Shown here: positions 10,563 to 23,100 of the stretch, piece by piece
Position numbering within the stretch: position 1 is the stretch's first letter
Layout: the number at the start of each line of letters is the position of its first letter
Source of the DNA: Xylaria sp. FL1777
Taxonomy: Eukaryota > Ascomycota > Sordariomycetes > Xylariales > Xylariaceae
Assembly: GCA_022578965.1 (NCBI GenBank)
Contig: MU400634.1
Span: 51,455-115,454 of the forward strand
Direction of reading: 5' to 3'
Length of the DNA stretch: 64,000 bases
The notes under the pieces: model-generated
What the model was told of the DNA's origin: nothing
Databases searched by the model: none
Seen by the model: only the letters and a program-made list of their open reading frames with translations
Made by a program: the position numbers and the translations under genes

Positions 10563-12747
10563 ATGGGCTTTCCGTCGACCAAGTCACTTGCGTGGCTGTC
10601 TGTATTTGCTGCCTGCAGCGTTGCGAATGGGGGCATCTTACCTCAGCCAGGTAATCTTGATACCTTCGTTAAGAAGCAACGGGCCACCTCTCTCCAGAAT
10701 GTTCTAAGTAATGTCGGCCCCCATGGTTCTCGCGTTCCAGGCGCGGGAGCCGGTGTCATTGTAGCCAGCCCTTCCACTGTGAATCCAAACTGTAAGTTCG
10801 CTACAAACATGGTCAGCCATATCATTAAAGCTCATCGGATGATAGACTTCTACACATGGAGCCGTGATGCAGCTCTGACGATGAAGATGCTTGTTGACGA
10901 ATTCTTGCTTGGCGAAAAGCAACTCGAATCCTACATCAAGGACTACATCCACTCCCAAGCAGTCCTACAGTACGAAGCCCTCAGTCTTGCTGTCGTCGTT
11001 TCTAGTATTCTTGGGACACTATCGCCATTCTCTACTCTTAAAACTGTTAAGAACCTGCATTATGTATTTAACCGTTGACCTCTAACGCTGAACAGAACTG
11101 TCACCAACCCGTCTGGAACATTCCTCCCCAATGGAGCCGGCCTCGGCGAGCCAAAGTACAATGTCGACCTTACACGATTCAATGGAGCATGGGGACGCCC
11201 GCAAAGAGACGGCCCAGCGCTCCGCGCCATTGCGCTAATCACATATAGCAACTGGCTTATTTCCAGTGGTCAGAAACAAAAGGCAAAGACGGTCGTATGG
11301 CCAATCATCTCAAATGACCTATCTTACGTCGGTCAATACTGGTACGTCAACTCGCACTTCCTTGCCTGCGAGCTGGATGATCTGTGCCTAACCTGGGTAA
11401 AGGAACTCCACCGGATTTGATCTCTGGGAGGAAGTGCTAGGTTCGAGCTTCTTCACAACACAAAACCAATTCAGGGCGCTTGTCCAGGGCGACGCACTTG
11501 CGAAAACCCTTGGGGTTCATTGCACTGGCTGTGATCAGGCCCCCCAGGTGGCCTGCTTCTTGAATGAAGCGTACTGGAATGGCGAGTATTTTATCGCCAA
11601 TATCAACAGCAACGATGGTCGTACTGGCAAGGACGCAAACACGATGCTAGGTGCTATTTCCGTGTTCGATCGAAACGCTCGTTGTGATGATGCTAGTATA
11701 CAGCCTTGCAACAGTCGAGGCTTGTCGAGTTTCAAAGCTTTTGTTGATGCTTTCCGCAACTCGACTCTATATCCTATTAATAAAGGTATTCCCAAAACAG
11801 AGGGAATTGCACTTGGTCGGTATACAGAGGATGTTTACTTTACCGGCAACCCATGGTGCGTAAACTTTCAGTAAGGTTAGGATAAGATGGGGTTCTAATA
11901 GTTTCTCAATAGGTATCTTATCACCGCGGGTGCCGCCGAGTACCTCTACGATGCTGTAGCACAGTGGAAGGTTCAAGGATCCCTAACCATCGATAAGACC
12001 TCGCTTTCTTTCTTTCGAGACATCTACCCAGCAGCGCAAGTGAAGACATACACGCTGAAGACCAATATCTTCGAATTCGCTCTTATCTTGAAAGCTGTCA
12101 CCGACTACGCCGAAAGCTTCGTAGCAGTGGTCAAAAAGTACACACCAGCTGATGGGTCACTGACCGAGCAATTCAACAAGACCTCGCCCTTCAAACCGAC
12201 TTCAGCGGAGCACCTAACTTGGTCCTACGCCGCTTTCATTTCTTTGGCTGAGCGGCGAGCTGGGCAATACCCCCCAAGCTGGATTCGAGGATCGAATACG
12301 GTGCCGAAACAGTGCACATCTGGCTCAACCAAGGGCATCTACGCACCAGCCACCGCCGCCGGCGCCCCCGACGTCAACGTGACCTGCACGTCGAATGTAC
12401 GCTTTGAGGTTAACGCCACGACGTACTACGGCGAGAACATACTTGTTGCCGGCAACACGACGGATCTTGGTTCCTGGGATTTCAGCAATGCCTGGCCACT
12501 CGATGCGTCGGGATACACGAACCAAAGACCTCTGTGGGCCACTACGGTTGCGCTCACGGCTGGCGAGACCATCAACTATGCGTACGTGCGGCAGGAAGAC
12601 TGCAACCAGGCCCCGATCTGGGAGTCCGAGACTGCAAACCGCACACTTGTTGTCCCGGCTTGTAACCCCAATGCGGACCCTGACACTGTCATTGTTGTTA
12701 CGGACGATGCTTGGCAGGGACCGACGGGTAGTAGTGGCGGGTGCTAA
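10563..12747 (+). CDS. Secreted glucoamylase (GH15 with C-terminal CBM20)
   Basis: Five exons: 10563-10791, 10846-10969, 11096-11341, 11403-11855 and 11913-12747, coding for 628 residues. Introns are 54, 126, 61 and 57 nt with donors GTAAGT, GTACGA, GTACGT and GTGCGT. Conserved text runs through each join (NPNYFYTWSRDAALT, VLQTVTNPSG, YWNSTGFDLWEE, NPWYLITAGAAEYLYDA). A signal peptide covers about residues 1-22. The GH15 domain carries the probable general acid E209 (DLWEE) and general base E436 (TEQFNK, then LTWSYAA). A short linker leads to CBM20 at about 505-604 (NVRFEVNATTYYGENILVAG, LGSWD, TVPAC-like end), which binds raw starch. The enzyme removes glucose from non-reducing ends of starch outside the cell. 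Intron 1 is a multiple of three without stop, so a retained-intron read-through protein is possible. No damage is seen. Confidence 0.95.
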
Positions 12748-13404
12748 AGAAGTACATAATCATATGTATACATGGAAAAAAAAAAATACATGATCGATAC
12801 CCTAGCAACTGGATTAGCAAGTTCGTCGTACCGATGCTAAATTATAAACCATGTAGAGCGAGCATATTTACGGGTTCAGACCCAAGTGACTAGTGAGGCA
12901 GAGGAAATTAAGGCCATAGACATTTACGAGTGGACTCGGAAGGCTATTTAGTTAGACGGGATGGTTTTGAGATTCCTACGTACGTAGTTTTCTCTATGTA
13001 GAGGTGGTCTACTGCTATCATAGCCTAAACCACATGAATAACCGCACCATCTACATACCGACAATTCGTGTGTTCGGCAGATAGAGCAACATTTCAGTCC
13101 CCTGCCCCCAACGCTAGACAACTCTATGCTTATGCTTATGCCCATGCTCAGCTGTCAAAGTTGGCGCTATGGTTACTTTAACGTTGGAACATTACGTCCC
13201 ATAAAGGCTGTTGGCATATTTCTAGTTGATATTTTAGGTAAAACGACTCGAATCAGATCACCAGGTTATGCTGACGCAGGCACGAACCCCCCCCCCCCCC
13301 CCCCCCCTCCCCCCAGAACTAGATATGGGAAACAGATGGGGGCAAGTTGGCCAGGAAGCAAATTCCTTCCCGTCTTCAGTAACTTAGGCAATAGCTTATA
13401 TAAT
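12748..13404. other. Convergent intergenic region with a C21 tract
   Basis: The glucoamylase ends at 12747 (+) and the acyl-CoA dehydrogenase gene ends at 13405 (-), so both 3' flanks lie here. An A-rich stretch at 12775-12787 could belong to the glucoamylase 3' end. The frame at 13126-13428 is created by the C tract and is not a gene. Confidence 0.55.
13287..13314. repeat. Homopolymer C21-T-C6 tract
   Basis: Twenty-one consecutive C, one T and six C on the plus strand, about 90 nt beyond the stop codon of the acyl-CoA dehydrogenase gene. Read from that gene it is a G tract in the 3' flank. Length may be uncertain because such runs are hard to sequence. Confidence 0.9.
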
Positions 13405-14872
13405 CTAATTGGTGTACTGTTTCTGTAAAAGCTTGGCGATTGTGTTAAGTCTAACGTGTCGAGTTAGTAAGTGATCGCTTGCCAAGGCTCGAGTGGTAAA
13501 TTGGATGACTTACTGAATATTGCTTGTCCCCTCATAAATAGCGCCGATTTTGCTGTCTCGCCAGAACTTCTCGGCAAGACCTTCACGGACGAAACCCATG
13601 CCGCCCATCCACTCCACAGCTAGACCGCTGACACGGCCGGCGACTTGGGAGGCAAACAGCTTGGCCATGGCGGCATCTTGAACGAAATCCTCGCCTGCCT
13701 CCTTCTTCCTGGCCGCGTTGTAGACGAGGGCACGGGCGGCTGCGATTTCGGTGTATGATTGGGCGATCTGGTGCTGCATTCCCTGGAACTCGCCGACAAG
13801 CTGTCCGAATTGCTTCCTGTCGTTCCAGACATACTTGACGGCGTTCTCCCAGGCGCCTAGAGCAAGACCCGTCATCTGGGCTGCAATACCGATACGTCCC
13901 TCATTCAGGATGCCAATAGCGTACTTGTAACCCTGGCCCTTCTCGCCCAGCAGGTTCTCCTTGGGGATTTCGACGTCGTCGAAGCTGAGGACGCAGGTGC
14001 TGCTGGCCTTGATACCCAGCTTCTTCTCCTTCTTGGCGATCTCGAAGCCCTTGGTGCCCTTCTCAACGATAAAGGCCGTGATACCGCGGTGGCCCTTGCT
14101 CGGGTCAAGGTTCGCGAAGACAATGTAGAAGCCGGCCTCCATGGCGTTCGTAATCCACATCTTGCCTCCCGAGATCTTGAAGCCGTCGCTCGTTTCGGTG
14201 GCCCTGGTGGCGAGCTTGAAAGCATCAGATCCCGATACCGGCTCGCTCAGGCAGAAGCTGCCGACTGTGTTCGTGGCCAGACGAGGCAGGAATTTCTTCT
14301 TGATGGTGCTGGTGCCCCATTTCATAATCGCTGTGTTGACCAATGTGTTGTGCACATCGACCATGACGCTGACGCTCGGATCCACACGAGCCAACTCCTC
14401 GATACCGATAATGGCTGATGTGAAATTCATGCCGGCACCGCCGTAATCCTCGGGGATCTCGACGCCCATGAGGCCTTGCTCGAAGAGCTGCTCAACGAGC
14501 GTCGGATCCATTTTCTCGGCCTCGTCCATGTCGCGCACTTTCGGTAAAACCACCTCGTTGGCAAACTTCGACACAGCCTCCTGCATCGCCGCCTCTGTCT
14601 CGGACAGATGTGTTATGGGAGTGGGAGGAATGTCGGAGATGTCACTGTGGCGGCTAGGGGTGGCGGACAACGGTCTTAATCTGTGGAAGCAATTACTTTA
14701 GTAAACAATCCGATTTCCCGCTGTGTAGCAGGAGTTCGCGGTATGCTACTCACTGCTGCGCGTTCAGTGTCTGTGACGGGCGTACACATCGTGGCGACGT
14801 CGACGAGATCCTCGTAGCGACACCACAGCCCCTCCGAACGGCCGGCCGTAATACTCGGGCGAATGACGACAT
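13405..14872 (-). CDS. Mitochondrial short/branched-chain acyl-CoA dehydrogenase
   Basis: Three exons: 14872-14754, 14680-13514 and 13450-13405, giving 443 residues. Introns of 73 and 63 nt have donors GTGAGT and GTAAGT, with branches ACTAA and TTACTAAC. Exon 1 is rich in Arg and Ser and lacks acidic residues, as in a mitochondrial presequence. The body is a full ACAD: N-terminal helical domain, FCLSEPVSGSDAF and WITNAMEAG (FAD and substrate region), RKQFGQLVGEFQGMQ, MGGMGFVRE, and IYEGTSNIQLNTIA at the end. E423 in that last motif is the expected catalytic base. The last small exon restores the conserved IQLNTIAK ending. The enzyme performs the first, FAD-linked dehydrogenation of a short or 2-methyl-branched acyl-CoA in fatty acid or isoleucine/valine breakdown; exact chain preference is not readable. 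It is divergent from the uS12m gene with 529 bp between starts. Confidence 0.93.
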
Positions 14873-15401
14873 TGTAGGAAGCAATTGGGGTTATATGGCG
14901 GGGTATAGCAGACAGAAGAGAGAGTGTGGTCGATCCTCTTCGTGTAAGAAATTATTATGAATTTGGTTTAGCAAAAGCCCGAGGTAGTTGTAAGTTGTTG
15001 GTGAAGTTTTAATGTGAACGGTCCTATCTAACCTAGGTTGTAGGCTCGCACCGTTCAGCCGAGGGTAGCCATCCAGCTGGTGGATCTTACCACTAGGTAC
15101 ACTATATGCGGCGATCACTGGTCACTTGAAGCGTGAGCATTCCCGCAGGGTCGCCGCATTCCCCAGCCAGGTGTGGATCTCACTCCGGCTTCTGCCCCGC
15201 CGCTGGCATGTGAATGTTGTGCTGAAGTGGGCACTTACTTAAAAACCTTGCCGGCCCGACATCAGCTGTGCCCAAGCTTCCAAGAGCTGCTAAGCCTGGA
15301 GCGGTCCGAATCTGCAATGGTCCAATTATCAATTCCTGGAGCATCGGTCAAGCAGCTTCGACATCACCAGCTGTGGCCGAACACCCGAATCCAGGTTCGC
15401 C
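14873..15401. promoter_or_regulatory. Shared divergent promoter region (acyl-CoA dehydrogenase / uS12m)
   Basis: These 529 bases lie between the ATG codons of two genes for mitochondrial proteins transcribed in opposite directions. A plus-strand frame from 15173 overlaps the uS12m start in another frame and has no family features, so I treat it as chance. No TATA box is obvious, as often in housekeeping promoters. Co-regulation is inference from arrangement only. Confidence 0.5.
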
Positions 15402-16248
15402 ATGGCAGCTCCCATATTACGATCCCTATGGCCGTTCGCGGCTCGGCGACCGATAATGACGATATCGATAGCGACGATGAAGACGACGATGCTGTCATCC
15501 CAGCCTGCGTCTCGCACGTTTTCGACAACACCCACACCCAACGCAACATTAAACCAAGTCCTACGAGTACGTGGCAGCCCCCAGCGTTTGACATTCGATC
15601 TCGTTTCCCTCTACTTCTTGAAGTATCTTCCGAATATTTTACATAGTTACCCGCTGACCTGACGCTTCGATCCTCTGCAGGGTTGCCGCAAGCCCCAGCG
15701 CGCCCGCCACGCCATTTCCCCCGCGCTGTCCGACACGCGGTGTCCCCAGATGAAGGGCGTCTGTCTGAAGGTCGGCGTCACGCGGCCGAAGAAGCCCAAT
15801 TCGGGCGAGCGTAAGACGGCCCGTGTACGTCTGTCGTCGGGCCGCTTGATCACGGCCTATATCCCCGGCGAGGGCCACAACATCCAGCAGCACTCCGTCG
15901 TGCTTGTGCGCGGTGGTCGCAGTCAGGATTGCCCCGGTGTGCGCTACCATCTGGTGCGCGGTGCATTGGATTTGGTAAGCCCTGTCTCAAATCTCCTTTT
16001 CTTTGCACTTTGAAGATTGGGGTATAGGATACACGGGACGCGGGAGTTGTTTCCTGTCAGCCTAGCGATGCCGTCGTCTTTCCCCCTTTTCTAGCTAGCG
16101 CTTGTTGCCTTGAAAATCAAGTGGCAGCCGCGCGTTTGACCCCAGGAGATATGCTAACCCTATTACCTAGGCTGGTGTCTCGAGTCGTATGTCGAGTCGA
16201 AGCAAGTATGGTACGAAGAAGCCGAAGAAAGCGTCAGTTGGAGGATAA
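15402..16248 (+). CDS. Mitochondrial small-subunit ribosomal protein uS12m (S12)
   Basis: Three exons: 15402-15566, 15681-15974 and 16171-16248, coding for 178 residues. Introns are 114 and 196 nt with donors GTACGT and GTAAGC. The last has a clear TGCTAAC branch and CTAG acceptor. The first 40 or so residues form a mitochondrial presequence rich in Arg, Ser and Thr. The mature part is a standard S12: [18 protein letters not shown], then [37 protein letters not shown] and [15 protein letters not shown], followed by the basic tail [12 protein letters not shown]12 sits at the decoding centre of the small mitochondrial ribosomal subunit; the KPNS loop is the region where streptomycin-resistance changes occur in bacteria. 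The first in-frame ATG with a presequence was chosen as start. Intact. Confidence 0.95.
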
Positions 16249-16570
16249 AGGCAACGTTTATAGTCAAACCTAGTGAAGAATAACCACTCTGCCGCCTGCC
16301 CTAATGCTTGTACTATAAATTGTATGCCGGAGATAATCGGCACTCATTATTTAAATGTCATGGTCGCAGAACAAATTTGATATTTACACTGGAGAATGAA
16401 TAAACACGAGATCTGTTTTCAGGTGACGAATTCCGAGACGCCAGCTGGTCCTCCTGACCGCCCTTTGCCAAGCCGTTGTAATGCTTTCGAAAACCCGTCA
16501 TGAGGAAAAACAAAGATATAGACTACCCATCTATTGTACATGCCTTGTCGTAACGTAATCATCCTGTCGC
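16249..16570. other. Convergent intergenic region
   Basis: The 3' flanks of the uS12m gene (+) and the mannosyltransferase gene (-) meet here within 322 bp. I see no frame or structured element. Confidence 0.5.
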
Positions 16571-18205
16571 TTATCCCTGCTTATCGTAACCCTGTGGCTT
16601 GTCCATCTTGTTGATTTCAAAAAATCTCGCTGTGCCTACGTTGGAAGTGTTTTGTTAGCGCCTAGCGAGAAGAATACAACGTTCTAAGGGTGACTTACAG
16701 GAGTAATCTTTCCAGTCAAAGTTCTCTTTCGGGTTGCAATGGCAACGGAGGTCAATTCTCGTTTGCTCGCCCGTCGGACAGTGAGTGAAAGGAACATGGT
16801 AATATGCAATGTCGTTGAAGAAGTGAATTTCTTCCTTCTTTAGAAGTAAACTGGCCGCGATGGAATGGACCGGCGCATCACCCCATCGCTCGTAGAAGAA
16901 GCCTCCATCCTGATCAAGAGATTCAAAGAAGTCGATATACGGTTTAGATCGTAGCCATTCGAGGTTCCCGACTTCGAAATTAGACCACTAGCCCAAGGTT
17001 AGCTCCTAAAGAAAACATAGACCCAACATTACGTACGAAATGACACTTATTGTAAGTTTCACCACCGTCGTCGCTAAGAAAACCCATCGAGTTACCCTCG
17101 GAGATGTGTTCAGGATAATTTTTAACGAATTTTTTCACACTATCCCACAACGTTGGAATCGTCTCGATATATTCATACAGACTCAACACGAAGCTGTACT
17201 TCTTCTTGTGCTCGGCCATGTAGCGGAATGGGTCGTAGTGGATGTCGCAAAACAACTCGATGCTTGGTTCTACGCGCCAGTACCACTCGTAATTCATCAT
17301 CAATTCTTGGCGGAAAAAGAAGCCGGACTCAAATCGACACATATGGCGGTAGCTGATCGAATCACCGTAGATAATTTGGCGCTGGGCCATATCTTCGCGG
17401 ACCTTTTTTGCCTTGTCCTGATCAATATGTTCCGGAAAAGACCAATGCTCGTATGGAATCTCGCCGTAGTGCGTCTTGCCTGAAACGAGAGAGGTGGTGA
17501 CCTTCTTGAAGGTGTCATCGAAGGGTTTATCGTTTAAGAAGACCCAGTCGTAGTTATATCGGCGGTTGAATCGATCTTCCACTTGCCGAATAGATCTAGC
17601 AATGTCCCACACGTCGCCATTCCGTGCTAGAGTGACAAAGGTGGCGTTCATACGAGGACCAGGTGCTGTTCCAAGCATATCATTCCAGCCATGATCGTTC
17701 GGGGTCAAAGCCATTGCGGCTTCTCCAAGATCCGTCTGTTGTTTCGGGGTGCCGGGGGGTGGTCTCGTCGATCCTTTCATGGGATCGGATTCGCTGTTGC
17801 TGGTGCCGCTGCCGCTGCCGCTGCCGCTGCCGCTGCCGGGAACCGTCGAGCCGGATTTTCCAAAACCATTTGCATCACTTTTGACTCCATCGGGGAACCC
17901 CACACCGCCCGGCTTGCTACCCGTCCCTAATGTGTCCGACAGTGTTGATCCGCTTCCACCATTGATGACAGTTTGCTCCTTTTCTGAGGGACTGGTCACA
18001 GGTTGTGTTTTGCCAACATGAAACGAATCGGGTTGGAGACGATAGCCCTGGTTATTGGAGACAAAGTAAACAACTCCAAGAAACTAAAATGCGACCGAGG
18101 TTGTTAGCGAAGCAAAGACCAACTTATGATAAACTAGAGGAACAGGGAGCTCACGAAGGAGGCGAAGACGATGTATCTCACGATGCGCGCATTTCCGGCA
18201 GCCAT
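16571..18205 (-). CDS. Alpha-1,2-mannosyltransferase, Kre2/Mnt1/Ktr family (GT15)
   Basis: Four exons: 18205-18155, 18083-17037, 16987-16699 and 16635-16571, giving 483 residues. Introns of 71, 49 and 63 nt carry donors GTGAGC, GTACGT and GTAAGT with CGCTAAC or AGCTAAC branches. The protein is type II: a short tail, then a membrane anchor ([18 protein letters not shown]) formed across exon junction 1, then a Gly/Ser/Pro-rich stem with a (GS)n run near residues 95-105, then the GT15 domain. Family text includes [15 protein letters not shown] [42 protein letters not shown], and [15 protein letters not shown] with E399 as the candidate catalytic residue, followed by [16 protein letters not shown]. 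These Golgi enzymes use GDP-mannose to extend O-linked and N-linked glycans of cell-wall and secreted proteins. Intact; membership in the family is secure, the precise paralogue is not. Confidence 0.93.
17797..17839. repeat. Short tandem repeat coding for (Gly-Ser)n in the mannosyltransferase stem
   Basis: A GCCGCT/GCCGCTG-type 6-mer repeats about six times on the plus strand (GGCAGC on the coding strand). It gives alternating Gly and Ser in the luminal stem. Such a coding microsatellite may vary in length between strains; that is inference. Confidence 0.75.
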
Positions 18206-20148
18206 GATGAGAAGAGCCTGAGCGCTCGTGTTGTCGTGGGAGAACAAAGCAGTCGATTGTTTCGAAGGGCAGAGAATGAGAGAGGAGAAGACAAAAGGAG
18301 GGATGGCGCCCAGGATCGTCTGATGGCAGCGGGGCGAACCGAGAGGTAAATTTCCGCCTGTGGTACAGAAAATAACAAAGGGGGGCGTTAGGACATCACT
18401 TTGTCGTGCAGAAGGTGTTCAAGGAGCTGAAGAAGTTTAACTCGATGCACGAAAAAAGGATCTGCTTCCTAGTCTAAAGATTTGATGACATACGAAAGCT
18501 ATGCAACAGGGAACACAAGCTAGGGTAAAACTTGGTGACGGAGCCGCCAAATATCAACGGCTAGATTGAAGTGATGATATATGGGAGAGGAGCGACAAAT
18601 GCTATGTATGATGTGTAGGCGGACAATTTCAACAGAATAATTTCAAGCCAGGCTGGCTTGCCGGATGGGTATGGATAAGAGTTAGGGAGGTAGCACAGAG
18701 CTAGCACAAAGATGTATATAGACTTGGGGTAGGGAGGTGGTAGCGAGGTACCTAACCTCGAGAGGAAAAGAAGATATGGGGATGGGATGCGAGGCGAGGT
18801 GCGCTGGGGTAGGTAATGAGCGGACGGGTTGTTTAGTTGATCGGCGTTGGGACAAGATATGTGGAAGGGTAGGTGTGGAAAAAATACGAAGAGAAGTCGC
18901 AATTCGTCATATATCTGAGCGATAGCACTTGAACCGGCCGATTTCAAAGGAGTCCGCGTCAGTGTCCACGCTAGTGTAAATTGGTAGATCAACGATCGAG
19001 GATCTTAGGTACCTGGGTACCTCTGAGATTGATTTTCCGTTTTCCCCTGTAATGTACTTTTAGCCCGGGCCTGGACTGGGCAAGATCCGCTTTTACATAA
19101 GCCAAAATGAACAACTGGATCCTACCTACATGTACAAAGTTGCATAATTTCCAATACACGTCACGCCGCCGGGGTATTACCGTAAATACTCTAAAATTAG
19201 TAAGTAAACAGCGACCGTCTTATTCCAAAACGGATTATAAACATGACGGCAAAGATTGTCGTACCTAGCAGCCAACAATCTCGAGAGACAGACTAGGCTT
19301 GGCGACACCAACAACGCTATACCTCAATCCATGAAATACCGGTAAATGGCTTTCTATTGGTGGTGCTGCTGCAAATACCAAGTTATCCTATTGCTGTTGT
19401 TCTCTCTAACATGAGATAAGATTTAGCACTCACTCATCTCATATCATGTTCCGTTGCCCATACGTATCTTATCCTAGCGTAGCTTTTGGAGCCCAAACTA
19501 TTGGGTAAAAACATCCCACTAAGCATTAATCATAGTTCACCCTTGAAGTTTCTTAAGATATCTGTGCCGCTAATGTTGCAGCCGGTTAATTTTTTATTCT
19601 TAGAACCTGGTTTTATAATACTACCTATTCAGTCGGGTTTCGCACGCAAGGGCAAGATGTCCACGGGTTGCCACACAATTGGTAAAGATAGGAAGATATA
19701 TTTAAACCCCCGAGCGAATGCGAGACAAGGTATTGCTACAATATATTGAAAGTAATGAAAGGTGACCAGTCTTCAACTCAATCGAAGCTCGCAGGATAGC
19801 TGCCTATTACTGATCGCAAGCTTATCGTACTGTTCTGAATCCGGACCAGTTCAGGTTCGGAATGGTATGAATTGCAGGCGATTGACTCTTTGGGAAACCA
19901 GTCAGTCAGTCACTTGTACATGGGTAGACCTAGGGGATCAAAGAAGACCCTGAAAAGACGCCAACATCTGCATCAAGGCTGTGTAGCCAACTGGATCACA
20001 GAGAGTATTTACCGTTTGTTAGCTGCAGGCCATACTGATACTATACTTGCACACCTCCAGGGTGCGGGGTTGCACGATGGTTATTAAGAACCATCTCTTA
20101 TATTCAGATATTTGACTTTATAGAGGCGATCTCTTACATATAGTATAT
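18206..20148. other. Intergenic buffer between last gene and the A+T-rich block
   Basis: Nearly 2 kb without a gene I can support. The 143-codon minus frame at 18561-18992 lies in the leader side of the mannosyltransferase gene, is hydrophobic-random in look and has no family signature. Small plus frames at 19486-20087 are likewise unsupported. Base composition is ordinary up to about 20,140. The segment likely holds the mannosyltransferase promoter and 5' UTR. Confidence 0.5.
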
Positions 20149-23100
20149 TGTCACGTTGGAGTAAATACTGGCTTGGCTAAACTACTAGCCTAATGAGCCT
20201 ATATATATTATGATTTTTTTATTTGTTTTATATTAGCTAGTTTTTAAAACAAAGATCTTTTAGAAACTATTTTTATAAGCTTTTTTAAAAAGTGCATTAG
20301 TTAACTTTTATATAATTAAGCGTTTATATATTTAAACATAATAATTATAAGCTTAATTTGCTTAAAATTAATGCTTTATAAATATTTAAAACAATTAGCT
20401 AAATAAAGTTTTTAAGATTTTACTTTTTTTTTTATAGCTTTATTTTTATACTTATATTTATTTAAACAATTATTTAATTATATTTTTATAAGCTTATTAT
20501 AATTATTATGCTTAATATAAGCTTTAGTAATTTAATTATTATAAATGTTATGCTTTATAATTAATAAAACTATTTTAGCTAGTTTAATAAATTATAGTTT
20601 TATTATATATTGCATAAAATATAGCATTTAATTGATTTTAATATAGCAAACGTTAATTATATGCTTAATAAAGTGCTTAAAGTATTTATAAAAGCTAATG
20701 TTAAATATATTATTAAAAAAAAAGCTTAAGTAGCTTAAACTAATAAAGTAGTGCTTATATAGCTTAGCAATAAAGCAATTATAAAAGCTTTAAATAATTT
20801 GCTTTATATATTTTTAGCTAAAATTTTATTTTAAATAGCTATTTTAAACTATTATATAGCTATTTTTAAATAAATTAATAAAATAATAAACTTAGTAATT
20901 ATAAATATTATTATTATAAAGCTTATAATTATTAATATAATTAATTTATAGTTTTTTATAAAAGCTTTAAAAAAACTTTTAGTATTTATAAAATTAATTA
21001 TTTAAACTATAGCTTAAATAAAGTATTAAAAAATGCTTTAATAAGCTAAAAAAGAAAGCATTAAGCTAAAAATGTAATATATTTTATAATATTAAACATT
21101 TTTGCAAACTAAAGTTTTAAATTTTTTAAAAATTAAAAAAATGCTTACATTAATTAATTTTTTTAATGCTATAAAAGCTTACTTTACTTAAAAATAAACT
21201 AATTATTAAATTATTAAACTTATAAAAAACAAAGAACTAAAAAAAAAACTTATTACTTTAAAGCAATATAAAAAGCTTTTTTTTTATATAATTAATACTA
21301 AGATTATATAAAGCAAATAAAAAAGCGCTAAGCTTTATTTAACGCTAGAAAATAAAGCGTTAAAACAAACAAAAAAACAGCTAAATAAGTTCTTAAATAA
21401 GCGTAAAAAGCCTAAAAAAAGCTAATTAAGTAGCTAAAAATACTTATGCTTTTATTTAGCAAAGCTTTTTTACATATATTATTAGTAGCTTTATATATAT
21501 AAGCGCTTTTAAAAAGCAGTTATAAGCTTTATTAATAAGCTAATTAAAAAAATAACACTTAAAGTAATTAATAAAATTAAAACATATTATAGTTTTTTAT
21601 ATTAGTTAAGCTTATATAATAAAATTAATACTAAAAGCTAATATATTTTATAAAAGTTTAAAAGCTAAAATTGTTTAATTAATAGCTAATAATTTAATTT
21701 AAACGTAATATATATTATAATTAACTAAAAATTACTTTAAAAAATCTTTTTAAACTAAAAAATATATATAATGCTTAAATATATATTTTATTTGCTTTAT
21801 TATAGTATTATATTTAATATTTTAACTAGGCTACTAGTTATTGCGCAACTTAAAAAAAGCACATAAAATAGCTAAACAAGTTTTAAATATAAGGAGGCTT
21901 AGCTATTATAACGTAGTTAAAAAACTAATTAAGTTATAAGCAGCTATAAAAACACAAAAACAAAGGCCTTTAAACACGGAGCAAAAACAGCTAAGCATTA
22001 ACACTAGCTTTTCTTTAAGCTAAAAAAGGTTTATTATAACTATAAAGCAAAAGCTAAAGCATTTATTATAAAGCTATTTATTATTTATAGTTTTAAAAAG
22101 GCTGCTTATTATAAGTTTACGTTTATAAACTTTAAAGTAAAGCATAATACAATAAAGTACTAAAAATAGCAATACAAAATTATAAATATAAAACTATAAA
22201 AGTTAAAAAGCATATATTATAAAAAAGCAAAGCAATTAAGCAACTTTATTAAGTATTAAACATTAAAATTTTATTAAAACTTTTAGCTACTAAATATATA
22301 ATAATGCTAACTTTTAAAAGTTATATAAATATCTTTTAACTAGTTTATTTATATAAAACTTTTAGCTTTTTTACTTGCTGCAGCTTTTTTTGCTTTTTTA
22401 ATTGCAACTTAAAGTTGCATATTAGCTATAAATGTAGCTTAAATATTTTTATTAATATAAAAATAGCATGTAGCTATATAAGCTTTAATAAACAATTAAA
22501 GTTCTTTATTAATTTTTTTAAGCTAAAAAATTATTAATAGCACTTAAAATTAAAAAAACTTTAATAGTTAAAATAAGCATAAAATAAAGCTTAAAAACGT
22601 GCAAATATTAATATAGTTAAAAGTATTTATAAAACTATAATTATTATTTTTAGCACTTACTTTGCTTTTTTTGCATTATAAACATTTAGCAAACTTATTA
22701 GTAATATTATAAGCGCAAAAGTTATTAATGTTTTTATATAGTTAATATAAAAAAACAGTAATAAAAAATACATAATATATTATTATAATATAAATAATAC
22801 AGTAATAATATAGCTTAAACATTTTAGCATGCTTAATAAATATAAATTTTAAAGCTATTAATAATACTTTAGTATAAAGCATTAAAGCATTTACTTTTAT
22901 TTTAAAAATTAATATTATAACAAAAAAGCATAATAACAAGCAATTATAAAAGCTTAAATTATATAGTAATAAACTATTAGTTATTTTATTTAATACTATA
23001 AATTAAATAACTAATAAAAACTGCAATAAAATAACTTATAACTTTAAATATATAAGTTTAATATTAGTTAATATATATATTTAAGCTAAGCTAGTTATAA

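Noticed and set aside
13126..13428. 100-codon frame with a proline run
   Set aside because: The prolines come from the C21 tract in a 3' flank; the rest has no protein character.
15173..15646. 157-codon plus-strand frame overlapping the uS12m start
   Set aside because: It overlaps exon 1 of uS12m in another frame and runs into its intron. No family resemblance.
18561..18992. 143-codon minus-strand frame upstream of the mannosyltransferase
   Set aside because: No motif, low-complexity hydrophobic and Pro/Ser composition, and its position in the leader region argues for chance.
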